In this document: one piece after another, positions 1 to 6,645 of the stretch | Layout of the letters: every line of letters begins with the position of its first letter | How positions within the stretch are numbered: the first letter of the stretch is position 1 | Source: a virus | Length of the DNA: 33,379 nt | Direction: 5' to 3' (one strand) | Virus record (IMG/VR): IMGVR_UViG_3300007609_000057 | Location: 1 to 33,379 of that record | Program-made: the position numbers and the translations under genes | Notes under the pieces: model-generated | The model's database searches: none | What the model was told of the DNA's origin: nothing | What the model saw: only the letters and a program-made list of their open reading frames with translations

Positions 1-501
1 ATTGTTTCTGTAGCTTTCCAGCAGAGCGACAAATTTGCCACCTGCACCTGCCACTGTGACCACATCAACACTTGTCAGCGGGTCTTCGACCAGCGACTCG
101 ATGATTGGTCCTTGTCTACCCTCAGCCTCGCCCATGTAGCTATTGCCCATGGCGTGAATCGACAGACCAATGTCATCTGCCATTTCTTTTATAATCGGCG
201 CATAGTGTGAGTAGAATTCAACGTCAGCAAACAAAGCTCCCTCTCGGAAGTATGAGTTGCTGACAAGCTTGCCTGCTAGTTGGTGAACATCCCGCTCTGG
301 TCGATCAGTCGACTCAGTAGCACTTGGATGGTTCATAAAAACTTTAGTACCCTCTGTAAAAACCTGAGGTCCATATTTGCGGAGCATGTCTGCTGGGTAG
401 TATCCTGAGGATCCCCAGCCGGATTCGATAACCTTGACACGCCATTTATTTTTAGAGTCAGCATTGAATAAGCTTGCGGACTCGTTTAGCTTTGTGGTCA
501 T
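1..501 (-). CDS. Capsid maturation (prohead) protease, 3' end cut by window edge
   Basis: The first 167 codons of a minus-strand gene whose C-terminus lies beyond the left edge. It starts at the ATG at 501 behind a GGAG ribosome site. The translation begins MTTKLNESASLFN and continues with KWRVKVIESGWGSSGYYPAD, a block typical of actinophage capsid maturation proteases, then FMNHPSATESTDRPERD and GLSIHAMGNSYMGEAEGR. The conserved histidine of the NHP block and the serine/histidine of the GLSIHA block are candidate catalytic residues, by analogy with herpes/HK97-like prohead proteases. The enzyme is expected to trim scaffold and capsid subunits during head maturation. It follows the portal gene directly, the usual order, so the major capsid gene should lie just outside the window. 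Family assignment is from recognised motifs, not a search. Confidence 0.75.
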   Translation of the reverse strand, partial: MTTKLNESASLFNADSKNKWRVKVIESGWGSSGYYPADMLRKYGPQVFTEGTKVFMNHPSATESTDRPERDVHQLAGKLVSNSYFREGALFADVEFYSHYAPIIKEMADDIGLSIHAMGNSYMGEAEGRQGPIIESLVEDPLTSVDVVTVAGAGGKFVALLESYRNN

Positions 502-551
502 ATCACTCCATAACAGAATTATCTAATAGAAATGATATCACAATGGCTTTT

Positions 552-1970
552 CTAGGCAGTTGGTTCATTGTCAGCATCACGCAGGTCATTAGCCTGATCC
601 TGCATAGAACCTACTGCTCCAGACTGACCTTGACCAGGAATTGGACTGCCGTCATCATCGCCTGTGTATGGGTCATCATCTCTTGGAGGTGCTGTATTGT
701 GCATCTTAGGCACATCAAGTGTCTCAATAACTGCAGCACGATATTCGTCATCCCAGATGGCGTTTGTCTCACGAGCAAGTGCAAGAGCTTGCATCAATCT
801 CTGTGATGGCTCAACTTCAATCTTTGGCCATGCAACATCTTGAGTTGGAGCACCCATCCACCTAAGCACACGCTGGTAGAACTGAGTCCAGACTGCCTGA
901 CGTGATTCCATTGACTTCAAAGTCGGAATGTCTAGTGTCGCTGCAGTTCCGTAAGATCCACCGCTTCCAGGGTTACTCAAAAGGGTAATCACAGAAACCT
1001 CAAGTGCCGAGGCAACCATCGCAGCCAGTGGACGACCTGTTTCTAAATCGACACTGTTTGAGCGAGGCAAGCTTGATAGCTCCATGCCATCACCAGTTAC
1101 CGCAGTTGAACCTGCAGTCTGTGGAGTAGCCACACTAGCTGCAGCGGCAGTCGCACCAGCTTTAGTCTTTGTGCGTAGTTGCCATGCAAACATAGCTAGT
1201 GATTTCAAAAGGCGTGAACCGTCTTTGAGGTACTCGTTGTAGGCATGTGCCCATGGGAGTGCTGGTAATGCATCTGGAACTCCCCAGATTCGACCCGCAC
1301 GACGATTCACACGACTGTAGAACATTGTTTTGTTTGGATCAACAGGCTGATTCTGAATTGTGCTTGCAAACCTGCCTCGTGGCTGGTAAGTGTCAACCGG
1401 ATACCAAACATCCTTAGCGATCAAGCTTTCTGTGTTTGTTGGGAAATCCATGTCGGTCTGATTCCAAGTCCTGCGAATGTAGCGAATACGCTCACTGTCA
1501 TCAGGATCGGTAACAGCACCTGTGATTTCATCAAAAGGAATTCTTTGCAATTCTTTGGTCTTGTTGTCTGCAAGAATAAAAAACTGACCGTCAGTAAAGT
1601 GGCTACGCTCGTTGATTAGCTGTGCCTCTGAGCTAAACAGAACATCTTGGTTCTGAGGATTCTCAATTAGTCGCTTGATTCTAGGTGGCTGATCGCCAAA
1701 GCTTACCCCACGACCAAATATGTAACTAGTACGCATTGCAGAGCCACGCTTTAGTAGCGGGTTACCTTCTGTGACTTCACGAATCTTAGAAGCAGCTACT
1801 CGCAACTCTGTCAGAGTAAAACCGCTTTGTCCAAAGTGTGTGCCTAGTGGATTCCAACCATCATCATCAAACTGAATGATTGCTTGTGCCATTGAAGCGT
1901 AAGATTCTCTAAGCAGTTCATTTTCTGCCGTCATCGCCTCAAACTGTTTTATGAAATCAGAGTTTGACAA
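552..1970 (-). CDS. Phage portal protein
   Basis: A 472-aa protein that forms the dodecameric channel at the capsid vertex through which the terminase drives DNA. The length is normal for siphovirus portals. The N-terminal third has the typical alpha/beta look, with TEGNPLLKRGSAMRTSYIFG followed by a gpVGF-like block. The middle (about 215-260) has RVNRRAGRIWGVPDALPALP, and the C-terminus is acidic and Gly/Gln-rich. Translation appears to start at a TTG at 1970, seven bases after an AAGGA ribosome site. It lies between the terminase (with an inserted nuclease gene) and the capsid protease, as in many actinophages. The assignment rests on context plus overall resemblance; no catalytic residues exist to check. 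Confidence 0.8.
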   Translation of the reverse strand: MSNSDFIKQFEAMTAENELLRESYASMAQAIIQFDDDGWNPLGTHFGQSGFTLTELRVAASKIREVTEGNPLLKRGSAMRTSYIFGRGVSFGDQPPRIKRLIENPQNQDVLFSSEAQLINERSHFTDGQFFILADNKTKELQRIPFDEITGAVTDPDDSERIRYIRRTWNQTDMDFPTNTESLIAKDVWYPVDTYQPRGRFASTIQNQPVDPNKTMFYSRVNRRAGRIWGVPDALPALPWAHAYNEYLKDGSRLLKSLAMFAWQLRTKTKAGATAAAASVATPQTAGSTAVTGDGMELSSLPRSNSVDLETGRPLAAMVASALEVSVITLLSNPGSGGSYGTAATLDIPTLKSMESRQAVWTQFYQRVLRWMGAPTQDVAWPKIEVEPSQRLMQALALARETNAIWDDEYRAAVIETLDVPKMHNTAPPRDDDPYTGDDDGSPIPGQGQSGAVGSMQDQANDLRDADNEPTA

Positions 1971-1988
1971 TTGCTTTTCCTTAAAGTT

Positions 1989-2402
1989 TTAACTAATAAT
2001 AGCATGTTTTTGCATATAAATTATCAAATTCATGGCATTTTTGGGGTCATTTTTGTAAAGACCTTCGGCTATATTGCACCTTCTGCAGAGAGTGCCCCTT
2101 AGACAGTTTCCACAACTAACATTTCCGGGGCAGCAAGAGTGGTCATGGTCAATGCACAGATTGTCGCCAGATCCACAGACCTCGCAACCATTTTCAATAA
2201 ACTTGTAGTAAGCCTCTTTGTCTAACTTGTATTTTTTCTTAATACTTCTAAGCTTGACTTCTTCTTTATTTCTTTGATATGAAGCTTGGTTGACGGCAAC
2301 CTTGCAATCTTTGCATCTTCTCTCATATCCATCTTTATATTTTGAAGATTTAAAAAATTCATCTATTGACTTTTCCGTATTACAAACATTACAAATTCTC
2401 AT
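1989..2402 (-). CDS. HNH / recombination endonuclease VII-like nuclease
   Basis: A 137-aa protein with two zinc modules. The N-terminal module has C4/C7 and C30/C33. The endonuclease VII core has C73/C76, the catalytic-type CIDHDH at 83-88, and LRGTLCRRCN at 101-110 with C106/C109. This arrangement is that of the Endonuclease_7 family, whose members cut branched DNA or act as free-standing homing nucleases. The gene sits between the large terminase and the portal, two genes that are normally adjacent. Its DNA is visibly more A+T-rich than its neighbours, and it has its own TATAAT-like box just upstream. These signs suggest a mobile insertion rather than an ancestral head gene. Whether it acts in packaging (HNH proteins assist some terminases), in homing or in junction resolution cannot be decided from sequence. 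Confidence 0.8.
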   Translation of the reverse strand: MRICNVCNTEKSIDEFFKSSKYKDGYERRCKDCKVAVNQASYQRNKEEVKLRSIKKKYKLDKEAYYKFIENGCEVCGSGDNLCIDHDHSCCPGNVSCGNCLRGTLCRRCNIAEGLYKNDPKNAMNLIIYMQKHAIIS

Positions 2403-2407
2403 ACTTA

Positions 2408-2435
2408 AATTATATCATGCCATAAAAAGCATGAT
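2408..2435 (-). promoter_or_regulatory. Hairpin plus TATAAT box before the HNH gene
   Basis: On the minus strand, a perfect 7-bp inverted repeat (ATCATGC / GCATGAT, plus-strand arms 2414-2420 and 2429-2435, 8-base loop) is followed by TATAAT, which ends about six bases before the ATG at 2402. No ribosome site is visible. The HNH gene may therefore be expressed from its own promoter as a nearly leaderless mRNA, as is common in actinobacteria. A convincing -35 box is not visible. Confidence 0.35.
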
Positions 2436-2441
2436 TTGTGG

Positions 2442-3950
2442 CTACCATGTCCAGCCCGTATAAAACGGGTCTTGAATCATAATTTCTGGATCAGAGTAAA
2501 CTTTATCTCCTGGCTTCATGTCACCATATGGCGATGCAACTACATGATCTAAGTTCACACAAGCATAAACTGCAGCATCTAAATTGTCAGGTGACTTTAC
2601 TCCACGGGATCGCATGTCATCTTTTGATTCAATCTGGATTGACCCAAGCTGTGAGAACTTATACCTGAGCATCATCATCTCATCAAATAGACCCTTGTCA
2701 TCCATGTCGATGTCAATCTTGCCATTTAGCATTTGCTCACGCATGGAATCAAAGTTATAAGCCCTAGCGTTGTAATATCTTGACCTGTCTGGACTTGCCG
2801 CAGATCCCATCATAGAGATTACAGTGTATTTGCCATCTGCTAAGACTGCTAACTGGTCAATGACTGGACCACCAAGACCTGCACCGTCGACACGCACCTG
2901 AGAAGCCCCAGTTTCAATTGCAGCTTGATGCACACGGTTTGCAGACTCTACAGAGGTTGCTTTACTCCAACTGGCGTAATGTCTCAGCCTGCCATTATTA
3001 TTTACATAAATAACACTGTCATCTTCACCAAAGCGAGCCAAGTCGACTCCAAGCACAGTGCCAGCCTCAGTATCAGCTTCAATCTCGGTGTCTAGACCTT
3101 TGTCAATTGCCTGCTGACTAAAAAAGGCTGTGTCATCTTCATCTGGGAACTCGCCAAGCACTTTTGACTTGAATCTTGCTGAGTCCTCGCCCCAAGCAAT
3201 TTTTTGCCTGTCAACCCAGCTTGGCTGGATTAGGAGAGGCTTAACATCTTCCGGGACCCACTCGCCAGTGAAATTAGGGCTATCATAGGCAGATATCGAA
3301 ATCTTGTTCCAAGTTTCGTCTTCTCTGAAAATCCTGTGGAACTCGGTCCCTCGACGGTCCGGATTACCAATGGCAAGTACCCTTGAGTCCGCAGAAGTCG
3401 TAACAGCCTCAGCTGCCGTATAAAGGTCAGGGGGGATACCCCCAGCTTCATCCAGAATGACAAATACAAAGCGTCTGTGGATTCCCTGGAACGCTGAAAC
3501 AATATCCGTATCTGCGGGCCTTCGCCCAAATCCAAGTAAAGTTCCGAACTCATCATTTAGCTTCCATTCTTCAGACTGGTTGATGTGCCCTGGTAACGGA
3601 TACCCCCTAAGCTTCGCTGCTTTGTGGTTATCCTTTAGTTCTCTAAATAATACACGACTAATCTGTGGATAGGTAGGTGCTGAGGCAATCAGTGCAACTT
3701 CATAGGGATCATGTGTAGCGATCCACCAAGCTCCCAAGATACCCGCAGTCGCAGATTTTCCAGCTCCGTTACAAGAAACCACAGCAGTGTGCGTATTATC
3801 TACAATTGAGCCAGCGATCTCAGCTTGTTTGCTCCACATGTGCTTTCCCACAACATCAGAAGCCCAAGCGACGGGATCATTCAAGTAAAGGGAGTTTTTA
3901 CTCCTGCGTCGCATCTCTGCAAGAGCGCCATCAATTGCTGATTCAATCAT
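2442..3950 (-). CDS. terL: Terminase large subunit (packaging ATPase-nuclease)
   Basis: A 502-aa protein, full length for a TerL. ATPase domain: Walker A-like SCNGAGKS at 59-66 and Walker B FVILDEAG with the acidic pair at 167-168. Motif III and the linker follow around 190-200 (VLAIGNPDRRG). The RNase H-fold nuclease domain has GVDLARFGEDD with D303, RVDGAGLGG with D355, and SPDNLDA with D455/D458, giving the expected acidic metal-binding triad. It cuts the concatemer and pumps DNA into the prohead through the portal. The start ATG at 3950 overlaps the stop of the upstream FmdB-type gene by ATGA, indicating translational coupling. A hairpin and an inserted nuclease gene follow before the portal. 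Confidence 0.95.
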   Translation of the reverse strand: MIESAIDGALAEMRRRSKNSLYLNDPVAWASDVVGKHMWSKQAEIAGSIVDNTHTAVVSCNGAGKSATAGILGAWWIATHDPYEVALIASAPTYPQISRVLFRELKDNHKAAKLRGYPLPGHINQSEEWKLNDEFGTLLGFGRRPADTDIVSAFQGIHRRFVFVILDEAGGIPPDLYTAAEAVTTSADSRVLAIGNPDRRGTEFHRIFREDETWNKISISAYDSPNFTGEWVPEDVKPLLIQPSWVDRQKIAWGEDSARFKSKVLGEFPDEDDTAFFSQQAIDKGLDTEIEADTEAGTVLGVDLARFGEDDSVIYVNNNGRLRHYASWSKATSVESANRVHQAAIETGASQVRVDGAGLGGPVIDQLAVLADGKYTVISMMGSAASPDRSRYYNARAYNFDSMREQMLNGKIDIDMDDKGLFDEMMMLRYKFSQLGSIQIESKDDMRSRGVKSPDNLDAAVYACVNLDHVVASPYGDMKPGDKVYSDPEIMIQDPFYTGWTW

Positions 3951-4120
3951 TTATCAGTCGAGTAAAACCCGCCTCCATTGAATGTCACAGCAGGACTGCC
4001 CAATTGCTTAGCCATCAAATTATGACATTTTTCACATATTATGGTCGGTTCGTTCACAAACCCATGGATAATTTCTTTGACATTGCCACACTCGCACTTA
4101 TAGTCATACATCGGCATCAT
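3947..4120 (-). CDS. FmdB-type small zinc-ribbon protein
   Basis: A 57-aa protein beginning MMPMYDYKCECGNVKE, with a second pair CEKC at 29-32, then a tail ending GGGFYSTDK. The MPxYDYxC start, the two Cys pairs and the GGGFYSTD tail are the signature of the FmdB/CxxC_CxxC_SSSS zinc-ribbon family. In cellular genomes members are annotated as putative regulatory proteins; in phages they are common small genes of unknown role. It overlaps the small terminase stop (4117-4119) and the large terminase start (3948-3950), each by ATGA, so it is co-translated with both. The start could be the ATG at 4120 or the next at 4117. Confidence 0.8.
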   Translation of the reverse strand: MMPMYDYKCECGNVKEIIHGFVNEPTIICEKCHNLMAKQLGSPAVTFNGGGFYSTDK

Positions 4121-4650
4121 TCAGTCTCCGCTTCCAACTCGCCCTTGGCTCGTACCAAGCCCTCCATTATTAGCTCATCCAGCTCATCTTTGTCAACTTC
4201 TGGGTAACGCACCTTCAATTCACCTTTTGCAAAGTTCAAAGCCGCATCCATTGCCCTGAGCATAATCCGCTGTTGATACTCATTTAGCTTGATAATGTCC
4301 ACATCGAGGCTTTCCCTCTCTGAGTCAAGCCTGCGACCAATTTCCTGCAAGACTTTTAGCAGTAATCTAGCTGAGTCCTCATCACGCATTTCAATCGCCC
4401 GTTGAGACAAGCTGTCTTTTAGTTCGTTTAGCTCAAACAGCAGCAACTGTCGGCGTTCGATTTCGCTCCAGATGTCTCTGTTTGAAAGCAACTGCTTTAC
4501 ATGGAGCACAGCTTGTGCGGCTGGGATGCCTGTTAGTTGCTCCATCTCGTCGCCAGACTTTCCGCTGGCAGCGGCTTTGATTAGGGTTTCATCTAAGAGG
4601 GAGACGGCATTTTGTGACATAGGGACATTATACGCTGTCTTTATCGTCAT
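4117..4650 (-). CDS. Probable terminase small subunit
   Basis: A 177-aa, largely helical and acidic protein directly upstream of the FmdB-type and large terminase genes. The N-terminal part (about 17-50) reads ETLIKAAASGKSGDEMEQLT then GIPAAQAVLHVKQLL, which looks like a helix-turn-helix of the kind used by small terminases to bind pac/cos DNA. The long helical middle (about 60-125) fits an oligomerisation region. The ATG at 4650 has a weak AGGA four bases upstream. The second Met at 4620 (MSQNAVSLL) lies seven bases after the stop of the 55-aa gene but lacks a ribosome site. The call rests mainly on position and the HTH-like segment. Confidence 0.65.
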   Translation of the reverse strand: MTIKTAYNVPMSQNAVSLLDETLIKAAASGKSGDEMEQLTGIPAAQAVLHVKQLLSNRDIWSEIERRQLLLFELNELKDSLSQRAIEMRDEDSARLLLKVLQEIGRRLDSERESLDVDIIKLNEYQQRIMLRAMDAALNFAKGELKVRYPEVDKDELDELIMEGLVRAKGELEAETE

Positions 4651-4795
4651 CTAGTCCTAAGGCATGAAGAATTTTATCTATTTTGCCTTCTACTTGCTCT
4701 AGATAAGCTCCGAGAGAGTAAACCATCTCTAAGACGGCCTTATTGTCTACTTCTGGCTCTTCTGGCGTGTAATCGTCTGTTAAACCTCTTGCCAT
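4628..4795 (-). CDS. Small acidic protein upstream of terminase
   Basis: A 55-aa ORF starting ATG at 4795 behind AAGGAAAA (9-base spacing) and ending TAA at 4628. Sequence: MARGLTDDYTPEEPEVDNKA, then a helix-prone AVLEMVYSLGAYLEQVEGKI, ending HALGLDDDKDSV. It overlaps the longer form of the small terminase by 23 bases. The middle can form an amphipathic helix or short coiled coil. No family is recognised. Its position as first gene of the packaging operon and its good ribosome site support it as real; a role in packaging is only a guess. Confidence 0.6.
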   Translation of the reverse strand: MARGLTDDYTPEEPEVDNKAVLEMVYSLGAYLEQVEGKIDKILHALGLDDDKDSV

Positions 4796-4848
4796 ACCCG
4801 TTTTTCCTTAAAATTAATCGAAAAATTTTTTTATTTGGGGTCTTAGCC

Positions 4849-5127
4849 CTATTTTATGCCGTTTTGAATTGTTTCAAGGCCAACTTGGATCAACTCAATG
4901 CCTCTAGTCTCGACTGGGACCTCAAAATACTCAATTTGCACAGGTCCGTCTTCATCATTGAGGGTCGCGCACATAACGTCAAAGTCAATGCCAGGGTCCG
5001 TCTGCTCGATGCACAGCTCAAGGACTTCGTTATCCATACTGATGGTACAAATGATCTCGTTCATAGGCAAAAGCTTAGCATGAAATCGTGGGAAAACAAG
5101 GCGAATTGCATACGGTATGTATCCCAT
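4849..5127 (-). CDS. Hypothetical protein, 92 aa
   Basis: A predicted acidic protein. The reading frame from the ATG at 5127 begins MGYIPYAIRLVFPRFHAKLL. A second Met at 5064 gives MNEIICTISMDNEVLELCIE, which may be the true N-terminus because the region after it has a regular beta-strand pattern ending IELIQVGLETIQNGIK. Neither start has a strong ribosome site (AGG before the first, none before the second). It lies just after the terminator at 5171-5196, so it is the first gene of the packaging/head transcription unit. No family recognised. Confidence 0.5.
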   Translation of the reverse strand: MGYIPYAIRLVFPRFHAKLLPMNEIICTISMDNEVLELCIEQTDPGIDFDVMCATLNDEDGPVQIEYFEVPVETRGIELIQVGLETIQNGIK

Positions 5128-5170
5128 GACCTATTCTGTAAATTTCTGCATTTTTTGATTTCTTTAGCGC

Positions 5171-5196
5171 AAAGAAAAACCCCCGAAAATCGGGGG
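5171..5196 (-). terminator. Intrinsic terminator, minus strand
   Basis: A 7-bp perfect stem, CCCCCGA (5180-5186) with TCGGGGG (5190-5196) around a 3-base loop, followed on the minus strand by TTTTTC (plus-strand A run 5175-5179). It closes the clamp-SSB operon just after the 112-aa gene and separates it from the head/packaging genes. The plus-strand side lacks a T run, so it acts mainly in the minus direction. Confidence 0.85.
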
Positions 5197-5212
5197 CTTC
5201 TCTGGTTTTGGT

Positions 5213-5551
5213 TTAATTTTTTGTTTCTTGTTCCCCTTCGCATATTGGGCAAAATGGAGTACAGTCAAAATTTCCCTCATGGTTAGGGCATACTGTGACT
5301 TTACTTAATCGGGCATTGTCTAGCATTTCCCTAAGATATGCGACTGCGTAATTATAGGCGTTCGCCTGTCCGTAATGTCTAACTGCCTCGTGTTCGATAA
5401 TCCATTTGTCAATTGGGCGGATATCTTCTGACGCGTTTTGTGTTTTCTTCTCGTAGTTCTTAGCGATTAGCTCCGCGGTTTCCGCGTCTATCTCTAGCTT
5501 GTGGATTAAGTGGCGGATTGTGTCCTCATCCCAATTGTTTAGTTCTTCCAT
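5213..5551 (-). CDS. Hypothetical zinc-binding protein, 112 aa
   Basis: Starts at 5551 behind GGGAGAAAAA. The N-terminal half is acidic and helical (MEELNNWDEDTIRHLIHKLE). The C-terminus carries a compact metal site: C88, H91, C97, C101 and C104 within CPNHEGNFDCTPFCPICEGE. It is the last gene of the clamp-SSB operon and stops 17 bases before the terminator stem. The zinc module suggests nucleic-acid or protein binding, but no family is recognised and no function is assigned. Confidence 0.65.
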   Translation of the reverse strand: MEELNNWDEDTIRHLIHKLEIDAETAELIAKNYEKKTQNASEDIRPIDKWIIEHEAVRHYGQANAYNYAVAYLREMLDNARLSKVTVCPNHEGNFDCTPFCPICEGEQETKN

Positions 5552-5577
5552 TTTTTTCTCCCTTTTCTTTGTTGTGT

Positions 5578-5670
5578 TTAGATTATGCCTAGGCCTTGCA
5601 AAATAAACAAGGCCGCTAACGGTGTCCCTAGCGCAAAAGTCATTGCGAAATCTTTTAGAAACTGTTTCAT
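5578..5670 (-). CDS. Thirty-residue membrane peptide
   Basis: A short ORF starting ATG at 5670, overlapping the SSB stop by ATGA, and ending TAA at 5578. The peptide is MKQFLKDFAMTFALGTPLAA followed by LFILQGLGII. After a short charged start (KQFLKD) it is one continuous hydrophobic segment of about 20 residues, so a single-pass inner-membrane peptide is predicted. The coupled start and clean fit between ssb and the next gene support translation. Function unknown; possibilities include superinfection exclusion or tethering of replication proteins, neither shown by the sequence. Confidence 0.55.
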   Translation of the reverse strand: MKQFLKDFAMTFALGTPLAALFILQGLGII

Positions 5671-6002
5671 TGGTCGGCCTTGTTCCAGTCCTTGTCTGGC
5701 GTGTGTGTGGAGATCCCGTAGGCTAAGTTGTGGCCGATTGCTTCGGCGAAAACTTCCACGCTTGTACCTGTTTTCTCGCCATTATCCCAATCGACAACTT
5801 CTAGCCTGCCAGTTAGCGTAACGTGCTGGCCCTTTTCGATGGATGTTAGAACGTTCTCGGCTAGTTGGCCGTAGGCTCGTATGGTGTACCAGTTAGAACG
5901 TGCTTCGTCCCTATGCTCGACCAGTCGGAAAATAGCCAACCCCTCGGCGGGGCGTGGCGTAGTTGCGACTAGGCCGGTCAGTGTGATTTGTGTTCCGTTC
6001 AT
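5667..6002 (-). CDS. ssb: Single-stranded DNA-binding protein (OB fold)
   Basis: A 111-aa protein with the SSB OB-fold order: NGTQITLTGLVATTPRPAEG, then a core with SNWYTIRAYGQLAENVLTSI, KGQHVTLTGRLEVVDWDNGE, and TSVEVFAEAIGHNLAYG. The aromatic positions and the KGxxVxVxGRL strand are those used by bacterial SSBs to bind single-stranded DNA. The C-terminal tail after about residue 97 is short and lacks the acidic DDDIPF tip that recruits host partners, so interactions with host repair proteins may differ. The start is at 6002 behind AGAGGA. It is in one operon with the sliding clamp, so a replication role is expected. Confidence 0.85.
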   Translation of the reverse strand: MNGTQITLTGLVATTPRPAEGLAIFRLVEHRDEARSNWYTIRAYGQLAENVLTSIEKGQHVTLTGRLEVVDWDNGEKTGTSVEVFAEAIGHNLAYGISTHTPDKDWNKADQ

Positions 6003-6050
6003 TGCGTCCTCTTTCGGTTGGGCGGTCGGTTGAACTATTCAAGTCTATCG

Positions 6051-6066
6051 CTATGTAGCTAAATAG
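6051..6066. promoter_or_regulatory. Operator-like palindrome, copy 1
   Basis: CTATGTAGCTAAATAG is a 16-base near-perfect palindrome (14 of 16 positions agree with its own reverse complement). It lies about 50 bases upstream of the SSB start. A second, more degenerate copy lies 93 bases away. Paired palindromes before a replication gene suggest a repressor or initiator site. Confidence 0.5.
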
Positions 6067-6143
6067 TCCACCCAATTAGGGCATTATTTGGTAACAGTTT
6101 GATAACGCTTTGGCGGTTGATTGTGCTACTGTTTAGCGTTACG

Positions 6144-6159
6144 CTATGTTGCTAAATAG
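6144..6159. promoter_or_regulatory. Operator-like palindrome, copy 2
   Basis: CTATGTTGCTAAATAG differs from copy 1 at a single base and shares the preceding CG, making an 18-base near-identical direct repeat (6049-6066 and 6142-6159). This copy is less symmetrical (12 of 16). Confidence 0.5.
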
Positions 6160-6195
6160 CAAACCCCTATCGGTGGCCCTGCCAGAATTGCTAAA

Positions 6196-6253
6196 GCGGT
6201 TATTAGTTTTAGTAACTATCCACTTGAGAATAGCTGCTGCAACTAATAACCGC
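6196..6253. repeat. Long hairpin between SSB and the 99-aa gene
   Basis: A perfect 13-bp inverted repeat, GCGGTTATTAGTT (6196-6208) and AACTAATAACCGC (6241-6253). Across a 2/2 internal loop it is extended by a further 9-position stem (AGTAACTAT with ATAGCTGCT; one wobble pair, one mismatch) around a 10-base loop. No T run follows on either strand, so a simple terminator is unlikely. RNA structure in the clamp-SSB transcript or a single-strand initiation hairpin are the main options. Confidence 0.6.
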
Positions 6254-6318
6254 TGAGATATAGCTAAGGGCTAAAAACCCGTGAGATATATCACCGAGTA
6301 AAAAACCCGAGAGATTTT
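6251..6318. repeat. Three iteron-like direct repeats
   Basis: Three related blocks begin at 6251 (CGCTGAGATATA), 6280 (CGTGAGATATAT) and 6308 (CGAGAGATTTTA), spaced 29 and 28 bases. The last two are preceded by TAAAAACC-type runs. The regular spacing recalls iterons bound by initiator proteins. Together with the hairpin and palindromes, they fill the only sizeable gap (6003-6316) in the clamp-SSB operon; no ORF worth calling lies there. Confidence 0.45.
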
Positions 6319-6616
6319 AGGCGTGATCCATAACCGCTTGCTCATATCCATCAACAAAATCTCTAATCTCATTCGGCCTACTTGAATAAGCTTCCAACGC
6401 TTCCGCTAGGTAACTTAGTTCAACATAGCCAGGTGTCTGGTTTTTTAGATTGTAGATAGTTTCCCCAAAGTGTTCTTCCGTCCACCCGATAAGGTCTAGG
6501 AACAAACTGTAGGTGTTCGGGTAGCTTTCGTTAGCTGCCCAATTGATTAGGTTAGCTATAGGCCTAGTTGTGTCGTTAGCGGTTTCTAGGTACTCGTATC
6601 CGTCCATTGTTGGCAT
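6317..6616 (-). CDS. Hypothetical acidic protein, 99 aa
   Basis: Starts at 6616 with MPTMDGYEYLETANDTTRPI behind AGAGGATAAGGAA. The protein is acidic and mostly helical, with several aromatic residues (SYPNTYSLFLDLIGWTEEHF). No metal site, signal or membrane segment. It is cotranscribed with the sliding clamp upstream and precedes the repeat-rich gap before SSB. The family is not recognised. Its place between clamp and SSB suggests a replication accessory or early takeover protein, by context only. Confidence 0.6.
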   Translation of the reverse strand: MPTMDGYEYLETANDTTRPIANLINWAANESYPNTYSLFLDLIGWTEEHFGETIYNLKNQTPGYVELSYLAEALEAYSSRPNEIRDFVDGYEQAVMDHA

Positions 6617-6645
6617 TTCCTTATCCTCTTTCTTTTGTGTTGTGT

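Noticed and set aside
5667-5821. Plus-strand frames opposite ssb, the terminase and the tail genes
   Set aside because: They are antisense shadows with basic or Leu/Ser-rich translations, no ribosome sites, and they oppose well-supported genes.
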